The notes: generated by a model not told the origin, from the letters alone. 31,416 nucleotides of DNA from a bacterium (GCA_040757115.1 JBFLYA010000018.1:1-31416), one strand, 5' to 3'. Counted from the first letter of the stretch, positions 6,852-13,828 are shown. Made by a program: numbers and translations.

Positions 6852-8522
6852 ATGACCACAAATAAATCTGATTTTATTCGAGAGATTATTGAAAAAGATT
6901 TGGAGATAAATAAATATGGTGGTAAAGTTGTAACTCGATTTCCACCAGAACCAAACGGTTATCTTCATATTGGACATGCCAAGGCTATTTGTCTTAATTT
7001 TGGGCTGGCGGCTCAATATGGAGGTAGGTGTCACCTGCGGTTTGATGACACTAATCCGGTTAAAGAAGAACAGAAATTCATCGATGCCATCAAAAAGGAT
7101 ATTCAATGGCTTGGTTTCAAATGGGGTAAGGATGAGTATTACGCCTCTGATTACTTTGAGAAATTATATGAATATGCGGTGCTGTTAATTAAAAAAGGTA
7201 AGGCGTATGTCTGTGATTTAAGTCCTGAGGAAATCAGGGAATATCGAGGCACATTAACTAAACCAGGAAAGAATAGCCCTTATCGTAACCGTTGTGTTGA
7301 AGAAAATCTGGAACTGTTTCAACGGATGCGTTGTGGTGAATTTAAAGATGGTCATTGCACCCTGCGAGCGAAAATTGATATGTCGTCTGGGAATTTGAAC
7401 ATGCGTGACCCGGTGATGTATCGGATTCTTCATGTCCAACATCCCCGCACTTCCCAGAAATGGTGTATCTATCCCACTTATGATTTCGCTCATGGTCAAT
7501 CAGATTCTATTGAAGGAATTACTCATTCTATTTGCACACTGGAATTTGAAGACCATCGACCATTGTATGATTGGTTTCTTGATGAATTAAATATCCATCA
7601 TTCCCAGCAAATTGAATTTGCTCGTTTAAATCTTAGTTATACTGTGATGAGTAAGCGGAAACTACTTGAACTGGTAGAAGGAAAATATGTTACGGGTTGG
7701 GATGACCCACGAATGCCAACAATTGCAGGATTGCGAAGGCGAGGCTATACAAAAGAAGCAATACTCAATTTCTGTGAACGCATTGGCGTAGCCAAAGGTA
7801 ATAGCATGGTTGATATATCGCTGTTGGAACATTGTATTCGTGAAGATTTGAATAAATGTGCACCTCGTGTTATGGCTGTTTTACAACCACTTCGAGTAGT
7901 CATAACTAACTATCCACAAGACAAGGTAGAAGAATTGGATGCTGAAAATAATCCTGAGGATGCCAGTATGGGTTCTCGTAAAATTCCTTTTTCTCAAGTG
8001 CTCTATATTGAAGAAGATGATTTTCGAGAAAATCCACCAAAGGAATTTTTTCGATTATCTCCGGGGCGTGAAGTTCGTTTGAAACATGCCTATTATATCA
8101 AATGTGTAGATGTGATTAAAGATGTAAGCGGTAAAATAGTTGAGTTACACGCAGTTTATGACCCAGAAACGCATGGTGGGTGGTCACAAGACAAACGGAA
8201 GGTTATGGGCACATTACATTGGGTTTCGGCGGCTCACAGTATTGACGCTGAAGTGCGACTGTATGACCGTTTATTCCTGAAATCCAATCCAGATGAAACA
8301 GAAGATGTTGATTTCAAAACGAATTTAAACCCAAATTCATTACAAATATTAACTGGCTGTAAAGTTGAACCTACTTTATTTGATGCTCCACCCGAAAATC
8401 ATTATCAGTTTTTAAGGCAGGGATATTTCTGCGTTGACGCTGATTCTTCCAATGAAAAAATGATATTCAATCGCACTGTCTCGCTGCGAGATTCCTGGGC
8501 TAAAATTGAAAAAAAACTGTAA
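6852..8522 (+). CDS. glnS: Glutaminyl-tRNA synthetase
   Basis: This cytoplasmic class I enzyme charges tRNA-Gln with glutamine using ATP. The 556-residue length matches bacterial GlnRS (about 550-560). The nucleotide-binding HIGH motif is in [16 protein letters not shown] (HIGH at 39-42) and the KMSKS equivalent is VMSKR (265-269). [33 protein letters not shown] and the C-terminal beta-barrel ending [14 protein letters not shown] are typical of GlnRS rather than GluRS. A complete GlnRS implies that Gln-tRNA does not depend only on the amidotransferase route. The stop TAA (8520-8522) lies inside the left end (GTAACCCTTCA) of the element at 8519-8795, so the insertion supplies the stop without clear loss of conserved C-terminus. 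Confidence 0.97.
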   Translation: MTTNKSDFIREIIEKDLEINKYGGKVVTRFPPEPNGYLHIGHAKAICLNFGLAAQYGGRCHLRFDDTNPVKEEQKFIDAIKKDIQWLGFKWGKDEYYASDYFEKLYEYAVLLIKKGKAYVCDLSPEEIREYRGTLTKPGKNSPYRNRCVEENLELFQRMRCGEFKDGHCTLRAKIDMSSGNLNMRDPVMYRILHVQHPRTSQKWCIYPTYDFAHGQSDSIEGITHSICTLEFEDHRPLYDWFLDELNIHHSQQIEFARLNLSYTVMSKRKLLELVEGKYVTGWDDPRMPTIAGLRRRGYTKEAILNFCERIGVAKGNSMVDISLLEHCIREDLNKCAPRVMAVLQPLRVVITNYPQDKVEELDAENNPEDASMGSRKIPFSQVLYIEEDDFRENPPKEFFRLSPGREVRLKHAYYIKCVDVIKDVSGKIVELHAVYDPETHGGWSQDKRKVMGTLHWVSAAHSIDAEVRLYDRLFLKSNPDETEDVDFKTNLNPNSLQILTGCKVEPTLFDAPPENHYQFLRQGYFCVDADSSNEKMIFNRTVSLRDSWAKIEKKL

Positions 8523-8795
8523 CCCTTCAGATGGTAATTTACCGCAGAGACGCAGAGGAACAGAGAAGACATAGAAATAAATCAGATAACAGAAAAGATT
8601 ATTGGTGCAGACATGGAAACACATAGGGCATGGTGACCAGATTTGTTAATCAATCCCTGATTTTCATCAGGGCAAGTTTAATGTTGGTGTACTCAAGAGC
8701 TTGCCTTGAGGAAAAAGAGGGATGGATTTAAGCGTATCGTCCATAGATTTTAATTTTTTCCTCTGCGTCTCTGTGTCTCTGCGGTGAACGGTTAC
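8519..8795. mobile_element. Inverted-repeat element, copy B, between two convergent genes
   Basis: The ends are GTAACCCTTCA (8519-8529) and TGAACGGTTAC (8785-8795), with arms CCGCAGAGACGCAGAGG and CCTCTGCGTCTCTGTGTCTC. Interior blocks match copy A at 4787-5028 in order. Two local hairpins are visible: CCCTGA/TCAGGG (8655-8672) and CTCAAG/CTTGAG (8692-8710). Both flanking convergent genes end at a TAA within the element ends. The long palindrome could act as a bidirectional terminator. No coding capacity is seen. Confidence 0.75.
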
Positions 8796-9892
8796 CATAA
8801 CTTCTTATAAAGTCCGATTAATCTTTCTTTCTCTAATTCCCAGTTATACCTTTCTTCAACTGCCTTTCTGCCACTTTTACCCATTTGTTTTGCCTCATCT
8901 GGATGCTCCATAAGGTATTCAATAGCCTGAGCGATCTCTCTGGGATTTAATGGGTTCACACAAATACCACAATGATTACCCTCAATTATTTCCTTCCATA
9001 AAGGGAAATCAGAGGCAATAACAGGAAGCCCACAAGACAGGTATTCAAAGAGTTTATTAGGCAGAGCATTTATATGATTTGGCTCTGGCAAAAAGCACAC
9101 AATGCCAACCTCGGCTTGAGCCATTTTTGCGGGAATATCCTGTGGTCTAACCCAGCCCTGATATTCTACCTTTTCAAAGCCTTTCAGACTTCTGACCTGC
9201 TCTTCATAGTTAGCAGGATAAAATTTACCACAGAGAATAAGTTTTACCTCTTTCTGGATATACTCTAATGACTGAATGACCTGCGAAATTCCACGAATTT
9301 CTACCAGACCACCGACATAAATAAGGTTAAAAATGGTGCTATTATCGGTTTTATTCAATAGCGAAAAATTAGATAATACTGGAAAATTTCGCACTGCTAC
9401 AATCCTTTTATGGTAAGAGAAATTATTAGATATATCATCTGTTGCTGTGACAATAGCATCAAAAGTCCTTGAGATAACCTTCTCTACTTTGTTAACCAGC
9501 CAGGCAATAGAGTATCTTGTCCATTCAGGGAGGTATGGTTTGGAAAGTATTTGTTTTGCATAATCTTCATGGACATCGTAAATAATTTTAGCCTTAGTCA
9601 TCAATTTCAACAGTAGCCCAACAAACAACAATTCCGGGTCATGGAAGTGATAAACATTGGCTTTTTGTTTCAGTGCTTTAATCAAACACCTGAAGGTAAG
9701 CAAGCCCATCCTTTCCAGTCTGTTTTTTGGTTTTGGTAAGGGGATAATTTTTATCCCGTCAACAGTTTCTTCTCTATCGCTTTGAGCAATGAGGATGACA
9801 CCATATCCCACCTTCGCCAGACTTTTTGCCTCTTTATGAAATATCCGGACATCAAAAGGTTGATGGACACTTGAAAGTAGACAGACTTTCAT
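8792..9892 (-). CDS. GT4-family glycosyltransferase
   Basis: The likely product of 366 residues is a cytoplasmic or membrane-associated GT-B glycosyltransferase for a surface glycan. The N-terminal domain shows KVCLLSSVHQPFDVRIFHKE and VYHFHDPELLFVG. The C-terminal GT4 donor-binding domain shows IYVGGLVEIRGI, YQGWVRPQDIP and PNHINALPNKLFEYLSCGLP followed by VIASDFPLW. I place the start at ATG 9892 with GGAGG four bases upstream; an adjacent ATG at 9895 is possible. The frame stays open further upstream, but that extension runs through the element at 9905-10172. The stop TAA (8792-8794) lies in the end of the element at 8519-8795. The gene is thus flanked tightly by two element ends. Donor and acceptor are unknown. 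Confidence 0.88.
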   Translation of the reverse strand: MKVCLLSSVHQPFDVRIFHKEAKSLAKVGYGVILIAQSDREETVDGIKIIPLPKPKNRLERMGLLTFRCLIKALKQKANVYHFHDPELLFVGLLLKLMTKAKIIYDVHEDYAKQILSKPYLPEWTRYSIAWLVNKVEKVISRTFDAIVTATDDISNNFSYHKRIVAVRNFPVLSNFSLLNKTDNSTIFNLIYVGGLVEIRGISQVIQSLEYIQKEVKLILCGKFYPANYEEQVRSLKGFEKVEYQGWVRPQDIPAKMAQAEVGIVCFLPEPNHINALPNKLFEYLSCGLPVIASDFPLWKEIIEGNHCGICVNPLNPREIAQAIEYLMEHPDEAKQMGKSGRKAVEERYNWELEKERLIGLYKKLW

Positions 9893-9904
9893 CATTCCTC
9901 CAAT

Positions 9905-10172
9905 GTAACTATTCACCACGAAGAGCACGAAGGGCAAAGAGATGTTACAGAACAAATCTCTTTATGCCTTTATACTCAACAGACAAAGGAGACTGTAGTT
10001 TGAATGATATCCCTAAAAGATCCATCTCTCTGGACACGCATTGTTCGTAAGTGGATTCAAGCAAACCTGGCCCAAGAGTTCGATGCACCGCTATAGCGCA
10101 TCCAATGACTCTATTCGATAATTCATCAAATTTCACTTCGTGCTCTCCGTGCCCTTCGTGGTGAATAGTTAC
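9905..10172. mobile_element. Inverted-repeat element carrying a GxxExxY gene
   Basis: The ends GTAACTATTCA (9905-9915) and TGAATAGTTAC (10162-10172) are exact inverses. They continue into paired arms CACCACGAAGAGCACGAAGG on the left and GCTCTCCGTGCCCTTCGTGG on the right. The cargo is a minus-strand gene that starts at the right end and reads inward. The left end lies ten bases upstream of the glycosyltransferase start region. Confidence 0.7.
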
Positions 10173-10175
10173 CAT
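9945..10175 (-). pseudogene. GxxExxY protein with an internal deletion
   Basis: The 76-residue frame opens MVTIHHEGHGEHEV, which is translated from the element end and arm. It continues KFDELSNRVIGCAIAVHRTL, then GPGLLESTYEQC, the G-x-x-E-x-x-Y signature (PF13366, PDDEXK-like nuclease fold). It then goes directly from PLSVEYKG to IKRFVL and stops. In intact homologues, about 125 residues long, IKRFVL is the C-terminal end after a segment with the nuclease-like D...ExK residues. About 50 residues are therefore missing in frame. A likely cause is recombination between two Gly-Ile-Lys codon runs, an inference because the lost copy is not visible. The protein is probably inactive as a nuclease. 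The AGGAGGG upstream is too far away to be a normal ribosome binding site. Confidence 0.8.
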
Positions 10176-10238
10176 ATTTGTAGTTAATTGAGTGGTTAAT
10201 TTTTTTATACCCTCCTGTTCTTTTTTATTAAGATATTT

Positions 10239-10480
10239 GTAACCGTTCAGGGATATAGCCACAGAGTCACAGAGAATACAGAGGAAATATATAACTACGA
10301 ATGAACACGAATAATAAAAAGATTTGTAGTGCGAGGCTTTAGCCTCGCTTCTGGCAAGCAGGAAAGCGAACCTAAAGGTTCGCACTACATTTATCGAATG
10401 TCACAGGTTAATCCGTGTCCTTATGTGGCTAATTTCTCTAATTCTCTGTGAACTCTGTGCCTCTGTGGCTGAACGGTTAC
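10239..10480. mobile_element. Inverted-repeat element, CCACAGAGTCACAGAG subtype
   Basis: The ends GTAACCGTTCA (10239-10249) and TGAACGGTTAC (10470-10480) are exact inverses, with arms near GCCACAGAGTCACAGAGAA and CTCTGTGCCTCTGTGGC. A further inner pair (ACGAATGAACACGAAT against AATCCGTGTCC) and a nested 65-bp palindrome at 10325-10389 fill the middle. No gene is seen. It starts 66 bp from the neighbouring element. Confidence 0.7.
10325..10389. repeat. Nested palindrome with two internal hairpins
   Basis: TGTAGTGCGA (10325-10334) and TCGCACTACA (10380-10389) are exact inverses. Each side is itself a hairpin: GCGAGGCTTTAGCCTCGC (10331-10348) and GCGAACCTAAAGGTTCGC (10366-10383). The unit resembles a REP-type doublet inserted in the larger element. 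Confidence 0.65.
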
Positions 10481-10607
10481 TGGAAAGTGTATTTTCTTTC
10501 ATCCCAAATCTCTAATCCCGACTCCCTGCTCCTGTGCATTTTCATTTTCCTATGTGCCAATTTGTCGGAATTTATAATCTCCACATCTCCACTATCCCCT
10601 TATCTCC

Positions 10608-11090
10608 TTATCTATCATCTTTACCGATAATCGAATTGACGAAGAGTTCAAAATCCATCTCAAATATCTTCTTAAGTGTCATAGCCTTCTCAGTCACCCT
10701 AATAATTCGTTCTGCCTCAAGTTCATATCCATAAGCATGCCGAAACAGGTGTCTGAACCCTCTAAGTTCATCCAGTAGATTAAAAGATTCATCGGATAAA
10801 AGATTAGGTCTGATACCATTGATTCTAATCTTCATTCGTCGCAGAAGGTCAATATGGTATCTTGTGGCGCCCTCAATCTGGTTTTCAAAGAATTCGGCAA
10901 TCAACTTGAACATATCTTCGTAAGCAGAATATAGATTATGAAGTTTATAGGCTAAACTATTGGTTAAATCCTCATTATTGATATTTTTTCTTAACTCATT
11001 AACCTTACTATCAAGCGAAGAATATATTTTTAGGACTTCCTTCTTTTGAGATTCTAAATCAGCAAGAAAGATATTTATCCTCTCTTCCAT
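10608..11090 (-). CDS. HepT-like HEPN toxin of a MntA/HepT-type pair
   Basis: The 160-residue, largely helical protein carries the HEPN motif R-x4-H-x-Y as RHLFRHAY (R113, H118, Y120). In HepT toxins the Arg and His belong to the RNase active site, and the Tyr is AMPylated by the partner nucleotidyltransferase to neutralise the toxin (established for MntA/HepT). The sequence before the motif (SAYEDMFKLIAEFFENQIEG) fits HEPN helix one. Its start overlaps the end of the nucleotidyltransferase gene at 11075-11491 by 16 bp, so the two are co-translated. It is one of two such pairs in tandem. RNase or AMPylation activity is inferred from family membership only. Confidence 0.8.
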   Translation of the reverse strand: MEERINIFLADLESQKKEVLKIYSSLDSKVNELRKNINNEDLTNSLAYKLHNLYSAYEDMFKLIAEFFENQIEGATRYHIDLLRRMKIRINGIRPNLLSDESFNLLDELRGFRHLFRHAYGYELEAERIIRVTEKAMTLKKIFEMDFELFVNSIIGKDDR

Positions 11091-11491
11091 TTTATGCCAC
11101 CTCCCATAATAATCCTTTCTGCAAAATGTATCTCCTCAAGAGGAACAACATTGACATCCCTTTCAAGATTCCTACTCAAGAAACTTGTGGCTAAAGTCAA
11201 TTTATCTTTATCGAATCCTTTTAAGGCAATATCTATATCAGAAAATTCTCCAAAGCGGTAAGGTTTTGTCAAGGAGCCAAAGATATATGCTTCTTCAAAA
11301 GAGACTATTCCTGAAAGCTCCTCAACAACTCTAAAAGTTTTCTCCAAGAGTTCTTTCCTTAAAAACTCCGTCTTCTCTGCTTTTTCTCTATAAGTCCTTT
11401 CGATAATCTCTAATTTCATTCCATTTAAAACCTCAATTACTGCCTTTTCTTCATCTTCATTAAAGTATGGTTTTGTTATTGGAATATTCAT
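11075..11491 (-). CDS. MNT-type nucleotidyltransferase (antitoxin) with an aminotransferase N-terminus fused on
   Basis: Residues 25-138 form a small nucleotidyltransferase of the MntA kind. The motif G-S-x11-D-x-D is AYIFGSLTKPYRFGEFSDID (G72, S73, D85, D87). In MntA/HepT systems this protein AMPylates the HEPN toxin. Residues 1-24 (MNIPITKPYFNEDEEKAVIE, then VLNG) do not belong to that family. They match the start of DegT/DnrJ/EryC1 sugar aminotransferases; compare the PseC start at 16621. The native start is probably ATG 11419 (MKLEIIERTY), with the aminotransferase start joined in frame by a rearrangement. AAAGGAAAT precedes the upstream ATG. It overlaps the toxin gene downstream. Confidence 0.78.
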   Translation of the reverse strand: MNIPITKPYFNEDEEKAVIEVLNGMKLEIIERTYREKAEKTEFLRKELLEKTFRVVEELSGIVSFEEAYIFGSLTKPYRFGEFSDIDIALKGFDKDKLTLATSFLSRNLERDVNVVPLEEIHFAERIIMGGGIKWKRG

Positions 11492-11520
11492 TAATTATTT
11501 CCTTTCATTAGTCTCTGCTT

Positions 11521-11949
11521 TTATTTCTTTTCTTTAAAAAAGTTCTCTATTTCTCTTATAAATTGTGACCAAATCTCTGTAATATTATTAGCCAGGTATT
11601 CTAACTGATTTTCATTAAGCATGAATCCATATCCATGAGCGAAAAAATGTCTAAAGGTCAGATATTCATAAAGTTTATCCGACAGATTCTCTGATATAAT
11701 CCCGTTCGATACTGAAGAATTTAATAAATCTTTATGCCACATCTCAGATTTAGGGATATTAACATCTTTTGTCTTTAGAACTTGTTTTAGGATATTTTCT
11801 ACCCCATTATAAATATTATGCAGAAATGTACCCATCGCCGCTAATTCAATAACCGTTTTCTCTTTTCTTCCCATAGCCTCTTTAAGATTAATTAATGCTA
11901 TTTTAATATTCTCTTTCTCTGCAACAACTTCCTTTGGTAGACTATCCAT
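11521..11949 (-). CDS. Second HepT-like HEPN toxin
   Basis: The 142-residue helical protein has the HEPN motif RHFFAHGY (R100, H105, Y107). An upstream helix, TFLHNIYNGVENILKQVL, is typical of HepT family members. The protein should be a ribonuclease toxin held in check by AMPylation of the motif tyrosine. The start overlaps the partner nucleotidyltransferase (ending 11942) by 8 bp. Its C-terminal FRHFFAHGYGF resembles FRHLFRHAYGY of the neighbouring toxin, but the two proteins are otherwise clearly diverged, so this is not a recent duplication. About 30 bp separates it from the next pair. Confidence 0.82.
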   Translation of the reverse strand: MDSLPKEVVAEKENIKIALINLKEAMGRKEKTVIELAAMGTFLHNIYNGVENILKQVLKTKDVNIPKSEMWHKDLLNSSVSNGIISENLSDKLYEYLTFRHFFAHGYGFMLNENQLEYLANNITEIWSQFIREIENFFKEKK

Positions 11950-12211
11950 AAACTCTTACCCCCATTTCTTCTACAAGGTTATTAAATAACGATTTTTGGG
12001 AGAGATCTACAAGGTCAACAGGTTTTGATAAGTATTTAAATAATTCCGCATAAAATTTGAAGAATAATCGAGGTTCAATACCTTTTACCCCGATATCTAT
12101 ATCGTTAGATTCATAGTCTTTTTTTATTGATGAGCCAAATAAAATAATAGATGAAACATTATATTTTTTAGCACATTGTAAGATTATTTCTTTATCTTTT
12201 TCTGTTATCAT
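11942..12211 (-). CDS. MntA-like nucleotidyltransferase antitoxin
   Basis: This small protein (89 residues from the preferred start) has the minimal nucleotidyltransferase motif IILFGSSIKKDYESNDIDIG: G-S followed nine residues later by D-x-D. Such proteins transfer AMP from ATP to the HEPN partner. I prefer ATG 12211 because AAGGTGA sits about five bases upstream. ATG 12217 or GTG 12220 would add two or three residues. It overlaps the second HepT-like gene. A decayed epimerase lies upstream, and the promoter at 12517-12545 probably drives the whole run. Confidence 0.82.
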   Translation of the reverse strand: MITEKDKEIILQCAKKYNVSSIILFGSSIKKDYESNDIDIGVKGIEPRLFFKFYAELFKYLSKPVDLVDLSQKSLFNNLVEEMGVRVYG

Positions 12212-12302
12212 TTTCATCACCTTTTTTGATAGATTTCGGAGGATTCATTATTTCTCCAACAAGATAATCTATCTTCTCAAAAATCAAAGCAGTATTCACC
12301 TT

Positions 12303-12476
12303 TTAATAACCGCTCTTTTTATGTTTTTGTCTCCATTCAATCAATCTCTTCAACCCTTCCTTCAAAGGTGTCGTAGCTTTAAATTCTAATTCCTCTTTAA
12401 CTAACTCATCAACCACATGTGAACCAATTAATCCTGCCCCTCCAATGACCAAAATTTTATTTCCTGAAATATCCAT
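12303..12476 (-). pseudogene. Collapsed NAD-dependent sugar epimerase: N- and C-terminal ends joined
   Basis: A 57-codon frame starts MDISGNKILVIGGAGLIGSH, then VVDELVKEE, the Rossmann G-x-x-G-x-x-G start of UDP-sugar epimerases/dehydratases. It continues directly as LEFKATTPLKEGLKRLIEWR and stops. That second part is the usual C-terminal end of the same family (F-K-x-x-T-x-L-x-E-G-L-x-x-x-I-E-W). Some 250 residues, including the Tyr-x-x-x-Lys active site, have been lost without breaking the frame. It probably was a UDP-glucose or UDP-GlcNAc 4-epimerase-like gene of an older polysaccharide locus. It cannot be catalytic now. Confidence 0.82.
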
Positions 12477-12516
12477 TTACACACTCCTTGTCTTCTAATC
12501 TTTGAATACATAAGTA

Positions 12517-12545
12517 ATTATAGACCAAAATGAACACTTTGTCAA
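12517..12545 (-). promoter_or_regulatory. Consensus minus-strand promoter before the epimerase remnant and toxin-antitoxin run
   Basis: On the minus strand TTGACA (12540-12545), a 17-bp spacer and TATAAT (12517-12522) match consensus. The next genes in that direction are the epimerase remnant and the two MntA/HepT-like pairs, so a former sugar-operon promoter may now drive them. Confidence 0.75.
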
Positions 12546-12697
12546 TACTTATTTATATATGGTCTTCGGTCTATAGTCTATGGTCTTTTTATCCTCTACT
12601 TCACGGTTATCATTCCTTTTATCTTCTCAAAGATCTTTACTCCAATTCTTCTTACCTTAGTTATTTCTTCGATTAATTGAAAATCGTAACTATTTAG

Positions 12698-13828
12698 TCA
12701 TTTGCAACGCGCTTGCCTCTTTATATAAGATATTAACCTCAAAAGTTGTGAAAGTCTGTAATTAGATGGATAATCCTTAAATGTTTTTTTAGGCATGGTC
12801 AGGAATGTTTCAAATTCATCTACGGTTATGCCCAGTTTTTTAGAAACAAATATTTTTGCTTCTTCTATTGCTTTTTCATCATAAAGAGGCCGCTGTAATT
12901 CTTTTAATGCTTCGTCTCTGGTCATCTGTCCCGCTAATATAAGACTCGATAAATGGGCTTTTCTTTTATCATATCCAAATCTTACTGGTAAAAAGTATGT
13001 TTGAAAAAAATTGGTAAACCTTGATTCTCCATGTTTACAGCCATAATATCTCCAGCCAAATTCCTTTTCTAAGAATTGTATTGCATCAGATTTTACATAA
13101 GGGATGTAATTAAGCGGTGTAACAACTACCATACCTTTTATATATGGGTAATAGAAATAATATTGAAAGAAATTAACCGTTGGAAAGGTTTTAAGTTTAA
13201 CCTTGCCAAAACATTTATGAACTGCCTTTAGATGTTTTAAGTCCATGGCATTATATCCCCATGAAGCGGGCAAAATAGATTCACTAGCAAGGTTACCTCC
13301 CGTGAGAACATATTTAATATTGTATTGAGTGGCGTATTTATATAACATGGCAAAAAATGCGTGGTCTTGTGGGACATCCTGATTTGCCAGGCCAGATTTA
13401 AAAAAAGCCAGTTGCAAATCTCTCATTTCTTCCCAATCAACCACATAGGTGAACAAGTCTATATCAAGTTTTTTGACAAGATTTTCAATATTTTTTACTG
13501 CCAGTTCAGAATTCCAGCCTCCATCCACATGGAAAACAAGCGGTCTTAAACCAAGTATTTTTTTGGCAAAATAGGTAAGATATGAACTATCTACCCCACC
13601 ACTTATCCCAATTATACAATCGTATTCTTTGTTTTTGCCATAATCTTTTATCTTTTTAACAATCTCCTGAAGTTTTTGATAACCTGATTCATCGCGATGC
13701 CAATCAGGTTTTATTTTTTCATCAAAGAAATGGCAAAAACTACACACACCATTTTCATCAAAAGTAATCTCCCGGGCTGTAGTATCCATCACACAGCGTG
13801 AACATATTTGATAGTTTCCTTGTTCCAT
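12698..13828 (-). CDS. wbpG: N-acetyl sugar amidotransferase, WbpG-like (with HisH/HisF)
   Basis: The 376-residue ATP-dependent PP-loop enzyme would replace an acetamido oxygen of a nucleotide-linked sugar with nitrogen, giving an acetamidino group. The PP-loop is GISGGVDSSYL (SGGVDS at 76-81). Two Cys pairs at the N-terminus (C9/C12 in CSRCVMDTT and C29/C32 in CSFC) form the zinc-knuckle-like start of the WbuX/WbpG family. LTGGNLASES and YGCKHGESRFTNFFQ are further family stretches. HisF- and HisH-like genes lie directly upstream in the same operon, as in Pseudomonas wbpG-hisH2-hisF2, where they supply ammonia from glutamine. Length is normal. Whether its substrate belongs to the pseudaminic pathway or to another sugar is open. 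Confidence 0.88.
   Translation of the reverse strand: MEQGNYQICSRCVMDTTAREITFDENGVCSFCHFFDEKIKPDWHRDESGYQKLQEIVKKIKDYGKNKEYDCIIGISGGVDSSYLTYFAKKILGLRPLVFHVDGGWNSELAVKNIENLVKKLDIDLFTYVVDWEEMRDLQLAFFKSGLANQDVPQDHAFFAMLYKYATQYNIKYVLTGGNLASESILPASWGYNAMDLKHLKAVHKCFGKVKLKTFPTVNFFQYYFYYPYIKGMVVVTPLNYIPYVKSDAIQFLEKEFGWRYYGCKHGESRFTNFFQTYFLPVRFGYDKRKAHLSSLILAGQMTRDEALKELQRPLYDEKAIEEAKIFVSKKLGITVDEFETFLTMPKKTFKDYPSNYRLSQLLRLISYIKRQARCK

Noticed and set aside
9893-9955. Upstream extension of the glycosyltransferase (about 20 extra residues)
   Set aside because: The extension is translated from the element at 9905-10172. GGAGG and the standard family start favour ATG 9892 (or 9895).
10176-10385. Longer GxxExxY frame of 146 residues starting at 10385
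   Set aside because: The added N-terminus runs through a neighbouring palindromic element and its nested doublet. Family homology starts only after the codon at 10175.
12686-12697. GTAACTATTTAG beside the wbpG stop as a further element end
   Set aside because: It has one mismatch to the family, no inverse partner nearby, and faces into the gene, so chance is as likely.
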